Below, one piece after another: positions 7,891-15,168 of a stretch of 33,801 bases of DNA. Made by a program: the position numbers and the translations under genes. Source of the stretch: Treponema sp. (GTDB taxonomy: Bacteria > Spirochaetota > Spirochaetia > Treponematales > Treponemataceae); assembly GCA_017449265.1 (NCBI GenBank), contig JAFSJW010000043.1, forward strand, positions 1 through 33,801, in the 5' to 3' direction. The notes below the pieces were generated by a model. It made no database searches. It worked only from the letters and a program-made list of their open reading frames with translations, and was not told where the DNA came from. How positions within the stretch are numbered: the stretch's first letter is position 1; each line of letters starts with the position of its first letter.

Positions 7891-8307
7891 CTACAGCTCC
7901 CCGTATTCTTCATCAGAAACTTTCTCGCACCATTGGGTGCTTGTTTCTTCGCCCGGAATTTCAATAGCAAGGTGTGAAAACCAGTTGTCTTTTGCCGCTC
8001 CGTGCCAATGCTTTACGCCAGCGGGAATATTGATTACCGTTCCCGCTTTCATTTCAACAGCGTCCTTTCCTTCTTCCTGATACCAGCCCTGGCCGCCAAC
8101 GCAGATTAAAAGCTGTCCGCCACCGGACTTTGCGTGGTGAATGTGCCAGTCGTTGCGGCAAGAAGGCTCAAATGTCACATTAAAAACAGGGAACTGATTG
8201 CCTGAAATCTGCTCAAGGTAGCTTTGCCCTGTGAAGTATTTTCCGTAGGGATTTTCGCCTCCGATTGGGAAAAATATTGTGTTCTGGTATTTGTCTTTTT
8301 CTGCCAT
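7891..8307 (-). CDS. Cupin protein, shortened duplicate lacking the CMD domain
   Basis: A 138-aa single-domain cupin. The metal-binding motif 1 is in DWHIHHAKSGGGQLLI and the second His in PAGVKHWHGA. It is nearly identical to the cupin half of the 250-aa protein at 12911-13663 but lacks the N-terminal carboxymuconolactone-decarboxylase-like domain. The 43 bases upstream (8311-8353) are identical to the leader of the longer gene, so the start region was joined in frame to the cupin part by deletion. The start at 8307 keeps an upstream CGGAGAA. Substrate unknown; probably a small-molecule or quinone-related cupin. Confidence 0.85.
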   Translation of the reverse strand: MAEKDKYQNTIFFPIGGENPYGKYFTGQSYLEQISGNQFPVFNVTFEPSCRNDWHIHHAKSGGGQLLICVGGQGWYQEEGKDAVEMKAGTVINIPAGVKHWHGAAKDNWFSHLAIEIPGEETSTQWCEKVSDEEYGEL

Positions 8308-8310
8308 ATT

Positions 8311-8353
8311 GATTCTCCGTTGAGTTTATTTTTGTGTTCTAAAGTGAAAGTAC
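8311..8353 (-). repeat. Duplicated leader: 3' end of a cyclophilin-like gene plus cupin leader (copy 1)
   Basis: Identical over 43 bp to 13669-13711. In copy 2 the distal part of this stretch is the last codons of the cyclophilin-like gene (Val-Leu-Ser-Leu-stop). In copy 1 those codons remain without the gene. The remnant also forms a 9-bp stem with its flank (AAGTGAAAG...CTTTCACTT, 8342-8364), which may now serve as a terminator after the uvrA pseudogene. Confidence 0.75.
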
Positions 8354-8362
8354 GGCTTTCAC

Positions 8363-10235
8363 TTATCTTGTTTCCTCGCGTAAATATTCACCTGTTTTTG
8401 ACTTTAAGCAATTTACTATCTCTTCTGGCGTTCCCGAAAACACCACCTCTCCGCCATCCGCTCCTCCGCCTTGACCCATTTCAATTATGTAATCCGCTTG
8501 GGCGATGAGTTCGAGGCGGTGCTCGATGATTATGACCGTGTTTCCGTCGGCGACGAGTTTTCGGAACAAGGCAAGAAGTTTTTCGGCATCCTTGTTGTGA
8601 AGCTCGGTGGAAGGCTCGTCGAGAATATAGACCGCGCCTTTTTTGTGAAGTTCGCTCGCAAGTTTTATGCGCTGGATTTCGCCGCCCGAAAGCGTGGCGG
8701 TGGAAGCCCTGAGCGTTATGTAGCCAATGCCGACATCTTGAAGGGCTTTGAGCGGCTTTCGGATTTTTTACGTCAATGTGTTTGAGGTTGTGCGAATGAA
8801 GGTCTTTCAACTCAAAAAACTCTGTAAAGTTGAGCGGATTTTTGTTGACCGTGATTTTTTCGGAAAGCGTTAGGGCTGTTTTTGTCTGAGTTTTTTTGAG
8901 GTCGTCGAGCGAGCCTTGAAAAACGATGTTTCCGCCGTTAACGCCCGCACCTTCGCCCATTTCGATTACGTGGTCGGCAAGCGAAATCATCTGACGGTTG
9001 TGTTCAACGACAAAAACGCTGTTGCCCGCATTTTTGAGCGAAACAAGGATTTCTGCCGATTTTTTCCGCATCGCTCGGGTGCAGCCCCGCTGTCGGCTCG
9101 TCAAAAATGTAGGTGATGTTTGTGAGCGGCGATTTGAGGCTGCGAACCATTTTTATGCGCTGAATTTCTCCGCCCGAAAACGTGTCAGTCTTTCGTGAAA
9201 ACGACAGGTAGCCGATGCCGACATCCACCATCCGCCGAAGATACGATGAAATCTGCCGCGCAAGGCTTATGCCCATCGGCGAGTTGATTTTTTCGATTTC
9301 CGCCAACAATTCCGCCGCAGTCATCTCCCCGTAATCAACGATGTTTTTGCCGTTGATTTTGGACTCCAACGCCTTGGGATTCAAGCCAGTGCCGCCGCAA
9401 TGGGGCAACCGCCTTTTTCTACAAACGAAAGGATTTCGTCCTGCAAGGACTTTTTGAGTTTGGTGATGTCGCGTTTCAGATACAGCCGTTCAAATCGCGG
9501 GATAACGCCTTCGTAATCAACCTTGTCAACGCGCCCGGTGTTGTTGCTGCGGATTTCCACTTTGATTTGCTTTTTACTCAGCGTGCCATCAGGCTCACGC
9601 TCGCCGTATTTGAGGTAGTCCCACTCGGCTGCCGAAAAATCGCTGAGTTTCTTGTCGGCGTTGATTTTAGGGTTCGCCTGATAAAGGTATGTCTGCCAGC
9701 CGTTTGAGAACTGACTGAAACGTATTGCGCCCTCGCGAAGGGTTTTGGCGATGTCGAAAAGCAAATCCTCTTTCAAGACCAAATCCGTACCAAGCCCCGT
9801 GCAGTGCTGGCACATTCCCATAGGGTGGTTGGCAGAATACGCCATCGACCCGCCCGCGCTCGGCTCGCCGCACCGCGAAAACAACAGCCTAACAAGCGGC
9901 GCGACATCAAGCGCAGTGCCGACTGTGGAACGGCTTGAAACTCCGATGGAATGTTGGTCAACCACCACGGCGGGCGTAAGGTTTTCGATTGATTCCACCT
10001 TCGCGCGGTCGTAATGCGGCATCTTGTTGCGAAGAAAAAGCGGATAGTTTTCCTGCCACTGACGGTTTGATTCATTGGCGATGGTGTCGAAAGCGAGGCT
10101 AGATTTTCCGCTGCCCGAAACGCCGCAGAAAACCACGAGGCAGCCTTTGGGGATTTCAAGCGAAATGTTGCGCAGGTTGTTTTCGTGTGCGCCGGTGATG
10201 ATGATGGGTGCTAAAGGTTGTTCTGAGTTCATCAT
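8363..10235 (-). pseudogene. uvrA-like (excinuclease ABC subunit A family) pseudogene
   Basis: The N-terminal part (284 codons) has the UvrA-type ABC1 with FCGVSGSGKSSLAFD, then continues in two other frames. Lesion 1: one base appears lost in the G-run at 9404-9407, breaking GGCPHCGGTG. Lesion 2: one base appears gained in the T-run at 9060-9065, after DEPTAGLHPSDAEK. Lesion 3: near 8775 the second ABC domain jumps from NLKHIDVK straight to PLKALQDVGIGYITL, losing its Walker A and about 250 residues, with a frame change. The 3' end resumes with LSGGEIQRIKLASEL, ILDEPSTELH and IIIEHRLELIAQADYIIEMG. The short form resembles UvrA-like proteins tied to drug resistance rather than the housekeeping UvrA. 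Its start follows the MarR stop directly, so it was the regulator's operon partner. Confidence 0.85.
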
Positions 10236-10712
10236 TTATTCGTCCTTCAAAAAATCGCTTTCAAATTCTGCTTTGAGTAGCGTTAGGTATTCTTCACGTA
10301 GGGTAATAAACTGCATCATTTTTTCCTCTCCGAATTTCTGAGCCGCTTTGATTTCGGAAGAAAGCAGTCGGGAAGCGGTTTTTTCGGCGAGTTTCTTACC
10401 TTGTTTAGTGAGCAGAACTTTCTTGCTGTTGCGAGTTCCGGGTACGGCTTCAAGCGTAACCATGCCGCTCTTTGCAAGCTGAGATACGGCTGAATTTATC
10501 GTCTGCTTGGGGAACATCATCACTTCAGAAAGCTCAACCTGCGTCATGCCTTCGTCAAAAGCAAGCAGATAATAGAAAATCCACATCGCACAGGCCGAGA
10601 TTTCAAAAGAAGCAGAAACCCTGCGGTAGAGCGAGTCGAAACGGTTGTCCTGTTTGCCCATTTCTGTGAGCGAAGAAATTATTTTTTCGTCGTGAGCGTT
10701 TTCCATAAGCAT
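10236..10712 (-). CDS. MarR-family transcriptional regulator (copy 1)
   Basis: A 158-aa winged-helix regulator. The recognition region is MTQVELSEVMMFPKQTINSAVSQL, and the wing is VTLEAVPGTRNSKKVLLTKQG. It is directly upstream of the uvrA-like pseudogene, with no gap. A close paralogue lies at 12299-12775; their first 50 residues and last 20 are nearly the same. A 45-bp inverted repeat over its promoter suggests autorepression. A start at Met3 (MENAHDEK) is also possible. The ligand is unknown; the original target was probably the uvrA-like gene. Confidence 0.9.
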   Translation of the reverse strand: MLMENAHDEKIISSLTEMGKQDNRFDSLYRRVSASFEISACAMWIFYYLLAFDEGMTQVELSEVMMFPKQTINSAVSQLAKSGMVTLEAVPGTRNSKKVLLTKQGKKLAEKTASRLLSSEIKAAQKFGEEKMMQFITLREEYLTLLKAEFESDFLKDE

Positions 10713-10728
10713 GCCTCATTAAAATAAA

Positions 10729-10782
10729 ATCCGAAATCGGACTGTATATAACAAGATTAGTCTGATTTCGGATTCTTGTCAA
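10729..10782 (-). promoter_or_regulatory. MarR copy 1 promoter with 45-bp operator
   Basis: On the minus strand TTGACA (10777-10782), a 17-nt spacer and TAATCT (10754-10759). The operator 10729-10773 has arms ATCCGAAATCGGACT and AGTCTGATTTCGGAT, matching at 14 of 15 positions as inverted repeats. The arms cover the spacer and the region after the -10, so a bound dimer or dimer pair would block transcription. Confidence 0.65.
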
Positions 10783-10864
10783 GGTTACGAGCGGGCGGGC
10801 GGGGAAAGCCTTCCCCCGCAACGCCCCGATAGATTGTAAAATTGTTTCACACTTTTCTTATCGT

Positions 10865-10957
10865 ACCCGCCTTGGCAAAGTTGATGACGTGACAAAATCT
10901 GAACTTAAAAAGATTCTCGGGAAGGGAAATGTTACTGCGGTGTTTTCAATTCGCTAG
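10865..10957 (+). pseudogene. 3' fragment of a cyclophilin-like gene
   Basis: In the plus frame starting at 10865 the sequence reads TRLGKVDDVTKSELKKILGK, then GNVTAVFSIR and a stop. This matches the C-terminus of the cyclophilin-like protein at 13697-14161 (PLGKIDGVTKAELKKILGKG then NVTAVLSL). No start or upstream body of the gene remains. Its stop overlaps the convergent acetyltransferase stop at 10954. It is too short to be a gene and lies in the opposite orientation to the intact copy. Confidence 0.8.
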
Positions 10958-11451
10958 AACTTCTCAAATGCAAGCCGGGGATAATTATCCTCTTCAACAT
11001 AAATTGTTCCGCAGTGATTGAATCCAAGTTTCTTCAAAAGATTCTGCATGACAATATTGTCGCCATGGGTGTCTATGCGAAGATTGCCGCATTTTTCAAA
11101 TGCCCAGTTAATGCAGAAGGCGCCTATGCCCTTTTCTGAGCCATCACCTGCAACCCGATGGACAACGCCATAAGTATCACTGCCAGTCCATGCACCTTCA
11201 GAAATATTTATGTAAGTTGGTTCAATATTCTTTCCCTGGATGAAATAAAAAACTCCGATAACCTGTTCAGCGTCATTAAGGCAGACATAAGAGTTGCCCT
11301 CTTTTATATCATTATGAATCAGGTCCTCTGGAGGCCAGTTTGTCGGCCCCCACTGATTCGGGTTTCCATGCGTTTTCATATATTCACGCGCGAAGGCATA
11401 AATTTCCATAATTCGTGTAAAGTCTTGTTCTGTTGATTTTCTGATTTTCAT
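10954..11451 (-). CDS. GNAT family N-acetyltransferase
   Basis: A 165-aa protein with the GNAT fold order. The N-terminus is MKIRKSTEQDFTRIMEIY, the central strands are QVIGVFYFI and YGVVHRVAGDGSEKGIGAFC (acetyl-CoA-binding strand 4 and pyrophosphate loop, here GSEKGIG), and the end is LLKKLGFNHCGTIYVE. The start codon at 11451 is immediately after the stop of the metallo-beta-lactamase-fold fragment, whose last codons contain GAGGT as a weak ribosome-binding site. The substrate is not predictable. Confidence 0.88.
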   Translation of the reverse strand: MKIRKSTEQDFTRIMEIYAFAREYMKTHGNPNQWGPTNWPPEDLIHNDIKEGNSYVCLNDAEQVIGVFYFIQGKNIEPTYINISEGAWTGSDTYGVVHRVAGDGSEKGIGAFCINWAFEKCGNLRIDTHGDNIVMQNLLKKLGFNHCGTIYVEEDNYPRLAFEKF

Positions 11452-11453
11452 TT

Positions 11454-11612
11454 TTATACCTCAACTTCATCTCCAGAGCGAACATAACTCAACTGGGCGT
11501 CCATGATTTCTTTCAGCTGATTGAAAACTGGGAGACCAGTGCAGTGACAGGTTGCAAAGAGAGCCTTGTATGCTCCGAGGTGATTTGCGATTTCTGATAT
11601 CCATTGGAATTG
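11454..11612 (-). pseudogene. C-terminal fragment of an MBL-fold metallo-hydrolase
   Basis: The minus-strand frame reads ISEIANHLGAYKALFATCHC, then TGLPVFNQLKEIMDAQLSYV and RSGDEVEV before the stop. This is the typical C-terminus of Treponema and Clostridia MBL-fold hydrolases (TCHCTG...NQLKE). Upstream of about 11612 the frame turns into another gene's sequence, so only about 50 codons remain. It is overlapped by the read-through tail of the acetyltransferase in another frame. Confidence 0.7.
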
Positions 11613-12240
11613 GCTTGCCACCCTCGAAGCGGTCGTCGTCCTCAGTAATCTGGCGCAACACACGGGCGGGATTGCCCACGACGATGACGTTTGCGGGAAC
11701 GTCCTTCGTCACCACAGAGCCGGCACCCACAATCGAGTTGTCGCCGATGGTCACGCCTGGCAGGATGATGGCTCCCGCACCGAGCCACACGTTGCGGCCA
11801 ATGTGAATCTGCTTGTTGCGCTGAATCTTGTACTTGCGCAGACGGGGCGAAACGGGGTGGATGCTTGTGGCCAGCGTACAGTTAGGCCCAATCATCGTGT
11901 CGTCGCCGATGTAGATGTCGCCGTCGTCAACGAAGCAGCAACTGAAGTTCACCACCACGCGCTTGCCGAAATGGACGTGGCGCAGACCGCAGTTGGCACT
12001 CACAGGGGGAATCACGTACAGGTCTTCGCCATACATGCCGCAAATCTCCTTCAGGATTTCGTCGCGCTCCTTCAATCCCTCCGGCGTTTCGTCCGTGCGG
12101 TTAAAGTCGTTCAGCCGCCGCACCAGTTCGTGCTGATAGGCGATAAACTCGTCATCCACGCTGTCGTACATTTCTCCATTGTTCAGCATCTCATGATACT
12201 GCTCGTCTTTTGTCCTGTCAATCATAAGTACATTTTCCAT
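11467..12240 (-). CDS. Maltose/galactoside O-acetyltransferase-like protein with foreign C-terminus
   Basis: A left-handed beta-helix (hexapeptide) acetyltransferase of the LacA/Maa group. The N-terminal MAC domain contains NGEMYDSVDDEFIAYQHELV. The hexapeptide repeats run from about residue 85 to 200, with the catalytic-type His in LATSIHPVSP, and include VWLGAGAIILPGVTIGDNSI and VIVVGNPARVLRQIT. After GGKPIPMDI (about residue 212) the frame reads about 45 residues of out-of-frame MBL-hydrolase DNA until the stop at 11467. The body is GC-rich compared with its neighbours, which suggests separate transfer. The transferase core is complete, so activity is plausible. Confidence 0.8.
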   Translation of the reverse strand: MENVLMIDRTKDEQYHEMLNNGEMYDSVDDEFIAYQHELVRRLNDFNRTDETPEGLKERDEILKEICGMYGEDLYVIPPVSANCGLRHVHFGKRVVVNFSCCFVDDGDIYIGDDTMIGPNCTLATSIHPVSPRLRKYKIQRNKQIHIGRNVWLGAGAIILPGVTIGDNSIVGAGSVVTKDVPANVIVVGNPARVLRQITEDDDRFEGGKPIPMDIRNRKSPRSIQGSLCNLSLHWSPSFQSAERNHGRPVELCSLWR

Positions 12241-12298
12241 ACTTGCCTTCTATGTATGTAAGCCGCGATACCCGCAGACTCTGTATGACTGTTAAAAA

Positions 12299-12775
12299 TT
12301 ATTCTTCCTTCAAAAAGTCGCTTTCAAATTCTGCTTTGAGTAACGTCATATATTCTTCGCGCAGGCTGATGTACGCCTGTGTTTTTTCCTCGCCAAATTT
12401 TTGCGTTGCCCGGATTTCTGCCTGCAAGAGTCGCTTTACTGTCTTTTCTGCATAATCCCGTCCTTTTTTTGAAAGCAGGACTTTCTTGCTGTTCCGCGTT
12501 CCCTGCACGGCTTCAAGAGTGACTAGATTGTCCTTCACGAGGTTCTGCACTGCGGAATTGACGGTCTGCTTGGGGAACATCATCGCTTCCGTCATTTCAA
12601 GCTGTGTCATTCCATCGTCTGAAAGAAGAAGATAATAGAAAATCCACATCGCACAGGCCGACATTTCAAAGGAAGCGGAAACCCTGCGGTAGAGCGAGTC
12701 AAAACGGTTGTCCTGTTTGCCCATTTCTGTGAGCGAAGAAATTATTTTTTCATCGTGAACGTTTTCCATAAGCAT
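12299..12775 (-). CDS. MarR-family transcriptional regulator (copy 2)
   Basis: A 158-aa paralogue of the regulator at 10236-10712. The N-terminal 50 residues differ by only a few changes (HDEKIISSLTEMGKQDNRFD is identical), while the recognition helix region differs more (MFPKQTVNSAVQNLVKDNLV). The wing GTRNSKKVLL is kept. It has its own promoter and a matching 45-bp operator. The downstream partner is now an acetyltransferase on the same strand, not a uvrA-like gene. It may cross-regulate with copy 1 because the operator arms are almost the same. Confidence 0.9.
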   Translation of the reverse strand: MLMENVHDEKIISSLTEMGKQDNRFDSLYRRVSASFEMSACAMWIFYYLLLSDDGMTQLEMTEAMMFPKQTVNSAVQNLVKDNLVTLEAVQGTRNSKKVLLSKKGRDYAEKTVKRLLQAEIRATQKFGEEKTQAYISLREEYMTLLKAEFESDFLKEE

Positions 12776-12791
12776 GCCTCATCAAAATAGA

Positions 12792-12845
12792 ATCCGAAAT
12801 CGGACTGTATGTAATAATCTTAATCTGACTTCGGATTCTTGTCAA
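12792..12845 (-). promoter_or_regulatory. MarR copy 2 promoter with 45-bp operator
   Basis: Minus-strand TTGACA (12840-12845), 17-nt spacer, TAAGAT (12817-12822). Inverted arms ATCCGAAATCGGACT (12792-12806) and AATCTGACTTCGGAT (12822-12836) have the same length and spacing as in copy 1. Two independent copies with the same geometry support a real operator. Confidence 0.68.
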
Positions 12846-12910
12846 GGTAGCGGAACTGAAACAGAAAGGTCTTCATTACTTATTTACAAACACTCGTTGC
12901 TGGTTTTCCT

Positions 12911-13663
12911 CTACAGCTCTCCATATTCCTTATCAGAAACTTTCTCGCACCATTGGGTGCCGGTTTCTACTCCCGGAATTTCAATCGCAAGATGTGAAAA
13001 CCAGCTGTTTTTTGCCGCTCCGTGCCAGTGTTTTACGCCGGCCGGAATATTGATTACCGTTCCCGGCTTCATTTCAACAGCGTCCTTTCCTTCTTCCTGA
13101 TACCAGCCCTGGCCGCCGACACAGATTAAAAGCTGCCCGCCACCGGATTTTGCGTGGTGAATGTGCCAGTCGTTGCGGCATGAAGGCTCAAAGGTCACAT
13201 TAAAAACAGGGAACTGATTGCCTGAAATCTGCTCAAGGTAGCTTTTGCCTGTAAAATATTTTCCGTAGGGATTTTCGCCTCCGATTGGGAAAAATATTGT
13301 GTTCTGGTATTTGTCTTTTTCTGACAGTTCCGCCACCTTTTCATTCCAAATTTCTTTTGCAAGCCTGAATACAGCCCAGCCCTTCGGCCATCCTGTGTAC
13401 ATCGTGGCGTGGGTGATGATTGCGGCAATCTCTTCTTTTGTAACGCCGTGTGCTTTTGCATTCTGCAAGTGATACGAAAGAGACGAATCAGTTATTCCGC
13501 TTGCCATAAGCGAAACTACGGTGATGATGCACTTCGTCTTTACATCAATCGCACTTTCGTTCCAGACTTCGCCAAAAAGAATGTCGTCGTTCAAATGCGC
13601 GAACATTGGCGAAAAGTCTCCGAGCTGCGTTCGTCCTGCTGTTTGTGTGATTTTCTCTGACAT
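12911..13663 (-). CDS. Carboxymuconolactone decarboxylase-like / cupin fusion protein
   Basis: A 250-aa two-domain protein. Residues 1-115 form a CMD/AhpD-like all-helical domain (TKCIITVVSLMASGITDSSL, then HGVTKEEIAAIITHATMYTG). Residues 118-250 form a cupin with DWHIHHAKSGGGQLLICVGG and PAGVKHWHGA metal ligands. Such CMD-cupin fusions occur next to flavodoxins, cyclophilin-like proteins and alcohol dehydrogenases in redox-stress clusters. The leader is identical to that of the shortened copy at 7891-8307. It lies 33 nt after the cyclophilin-like gene in the same operon. The exact substrate is unknown. Confidence 0.87.
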   Translation of the reverse strand: MSEKITQTAGRTQLGDFSPMFAHLNDDILFGEVWNESAIDVKTKCIITVVSLMASGITDSSLSYHLQNAKAHGVTKEEIAAIITHATMYTGWPKGWAVFRLAKEIWNEKVAELSEKDKYQNTIFFPIGGENPYGKYFTGKSYLEQISGNQFPVFNVTFEPSCRNDWHIHHAKSGGGQLLICVGGQGWYQEEGKDAVEMKPGTVINIPAGVKHWHGAAKNSWFSHLAIEIPGVETGTQWCEKVSDKEYGEL

Positions 13664-13696
13664 AATAAGATTCTCCGTTGAGTTTATTTTTGTGTT

Positions 13697-14161
13697 CTAA
13701 AGTGAAAGTACTGCCGTAACATTTCCCTTGCCAAGAATCTTTTTCAGTTCGGCTTTTGTTACTCCGTCAATCTTTCCAAGCGGCGTAAAATCCCACGAGT
13801 TTTTGTCGTAGTAGATTACAAATCGTTTCCCAAGATAAAGAATCAAATCTCCTGCGTCGGTGTTGGTCGGCGTGTCGTTGCGGGGAAGAGTGACCGGTAA
13901 ATCTCCCACTTTCTCAAAATTGCCGTAATCGCGCATGTCGATTGTGACGCTGCCTTTTTTAAGCAAGTCCACCAGCGCGCGCGAAGATGAATTGTCATAA
14001 AGAGTCGCGGTAAGCTCATGCTTGCTTGTTCCGTTATCAACCTGAATGTTCAGCTTCATGGGGAGAACTCCTTTCGTTGGTGTAGAGGTATTGTTTTCAG
14101 CTGCACAAGCTATAGTCATGACTAAGATTGCTGTAAACAAGCTCAAAATAAATCTTTTCAT
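13697..14161 (-). CDS. Secreted cyclophilin-like fold protein (probable lipoprotein)
   Basis: A 154-aa protein with an N-terminal signal, MKRFILSLFTAILVMTIACA; TIAC could be a lipobox, placing it at the membrane. The mature part is a cyclophilin-like beta-barrel: ALVDLLKKGSVTIDMRDYGN, then GDLILYLGKRFVIYYDKNSW and LGKIDGVTKAELKKILGKG. Family members are small barrels without known prolyl isomerase activity. The start ATG overlaps the upstream monooxygenase stop (ATGA). A separate fragment of a second copy is at 10865-10957. Confidence 0.82.
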   Translation of the reverse strand: MKRFILSLFTAILVMTIACAAENNTSTPTKGVLPMKLNIQVDNGTSKHELTATLYDNSSSRALVDLLKKGSVTIDMRDYGNFEKVGDLPVTLPRNDTPTNTDAGDLILYLGKRFVIYYDKNSWDFTPLGKIDGVTKAELKKILGKGNVTAVLSL

Positions 14162-14499
14162 TTTCTAATAAACTCCTTATCGCTTTCTGGCACTCCGCCT
14201 TCATCAGCCACAAATCGCTCTACAGTCATGTGAAGGTCGTACTTTTCGCGAAGCCCTGCGATTTCTGCCATCATCGGGGAGGTGTGGTGAATGTCTATCG
14301 CTTCCTGATTTTCCCACTGGTCGATGAGAAGCACGGTTTTATCTTCTTTGCCATCAAACAGAGGCTGATAATACTCATATCGCAAGTTGCCTTTTTCGGC
14401 GCGGATTTTTTCAACGACTCCACTTTCTGTCATTTCTTTTGCAAAATCGATTGCGGCATTTCTTTTGCCGGTGTATCTAAGGTGGACTGTAATACTCAT
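14158..14499 (-). CDS. Antibiotic biosynthesis monooxygenase (ABM) family protein
   Basis: A 113-aa ferredoxin-like barrel protein of the YgiN/ABM group. MSITVHLRYTGKRNAAIDFA starts the first strand. LRYEYYQPLFDGKEDKTVLL, then IDQWENQEAIDIHHTSPMMA give the characteristic WEN...HHTSP motif. Family members act on quinones or polyketides without cofactors. It overlaps the cyclophilin-like gene by 4 nt and follows the flavodoxin by 7 nt, so it is a middle gene of this operon. Confidence 0.86.
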   Translation of the reverse strand: MSITVHLRYTGKRNAAIDFAKEMTESGVVEKIRAEKGNLRYEYYQPLFDGKEDKTVLLIDQWENQEAIDIHHTSPMMAEIAGLREKYDLHMTVERFVADEGGVPESDKEFIRK

Positions 14500-14506
14500 C
14501 TTCCTC

Positions 14507-15034
14507 TTATTTCAAAAGCCCTTCAACATATTTCTTGATTTCATCAGCCTTGCCGCGGGTAAAGTCTTTGCCGCCCCTGAAATCCGCTCCTTTTGCGTAT
14601 TTGGCAAGATCGGTGCCGCTGCGTCCAAGACCACTTCCACCTGATGTACAAAGTGTGATGATTTTCTTGCCTTCCCACTTCTGGCTTTCTACAAAGGTGT
14701 ACACGATTTTTGGAGCGTAAGCCCACCAGATAGGGTAGCACAAAACTACAGTATCGTAACCAGAGATGTCGATGGGGATTGCGATTGCAGGACGGCTTTT
14801 TGGGTCGTTGCATTCAATTGATGAAAGCGATTTTTTGTCGTGCCAGTTGAGGTCTGCACTGGTGTATTTGTGAACCGGCTGAATTTCAAAGATGTCTGCA
14901 CCCATTGCTGATGCGGCATCCTTTGCTATTTTTTCTGTTGTGCCTGTTGCACTGAAGTAAACAAAGGCTGTTTTTGCTGATGCTGATGCCATAAGCAATC
15001 CTCCAAGTAAAAGTGTAAGAATAAGTTTTTTCAT
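14507..15034 (-). CDS. Exported flavodoxin-like protein
   Basis: A 175-aa flavodoxin with an N-terminal signal sequence (MKKLILTLLLGGLLMASASA), unusual because flavodoxins are normally cytosolic. The FMN phosphate loop is YFSATGTTEKIA. WWAYAPK is the isoalloxazine-contact loop, and TSGGSGLGRSGTDL matches the flavodoxin at 6208. ATG 15034 is chosen over TTG 15040 because AGGAGGA lies 6 nt upstream of it. It is followed by the monooxygenase and cyclophilin-like genes and preceded by element E2 and the alcohol dehydrogenase. Confidence 0.87.
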   Translation of the reverse strand: MKKLILTLLLGGLLMASASAKTAFVYFSATGTTEKIAKDAASAMGADIFEIQPVHKYTSADLNWHDKKSLSSIECNDPKSRPAIAIPIDISGYDTVVLCYPIWWAYAPKIVYTFVESQKWEGKKIITLCTSGGSGLGRSGTDLAKYAKGADFRGGKDFTRGKADEIKKYVEGLLK

Positions 15035-15052
15035 TTTCAATCCTCCTGTAAT

Positions 15053-15163
15053 GCGCTAGGGATTGTAGGGGCGCGAAGCGTTCGTAAGCAACCAAAGGTT
15101 GCGGTGAATGAAGCGATAGCGGAACCCCGAAAAGCCCGACCCGCCGTCAGGCGGGTAGCGCCC
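15053..15163. repeat. GGGCGTT-family palindromic element E2
   Basis: Begins GCGCTAGGGATTGTAGGGGC and ends GGCGGGTAGCGCCC, with AAAAGCCCGACCC inside, and contains smaller hairpins such as GCAACC-AAA-GGTTGC. It sits between the alcohol dehydrogenase stop and the exported flavodoxin's ribosome-binding site. It may process or attenuate the polycistronic message. Confidence 0.65.
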
Positions 15164-15168
15164 AAATA

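Noticed and set aside
8481..9104. Separate 207-codon gene within the uvrA region
   Set aside because: Its first part continues the uvrA-like sequence after a frameshift and its last part is out of frame; it is a piece of the pseudogene.
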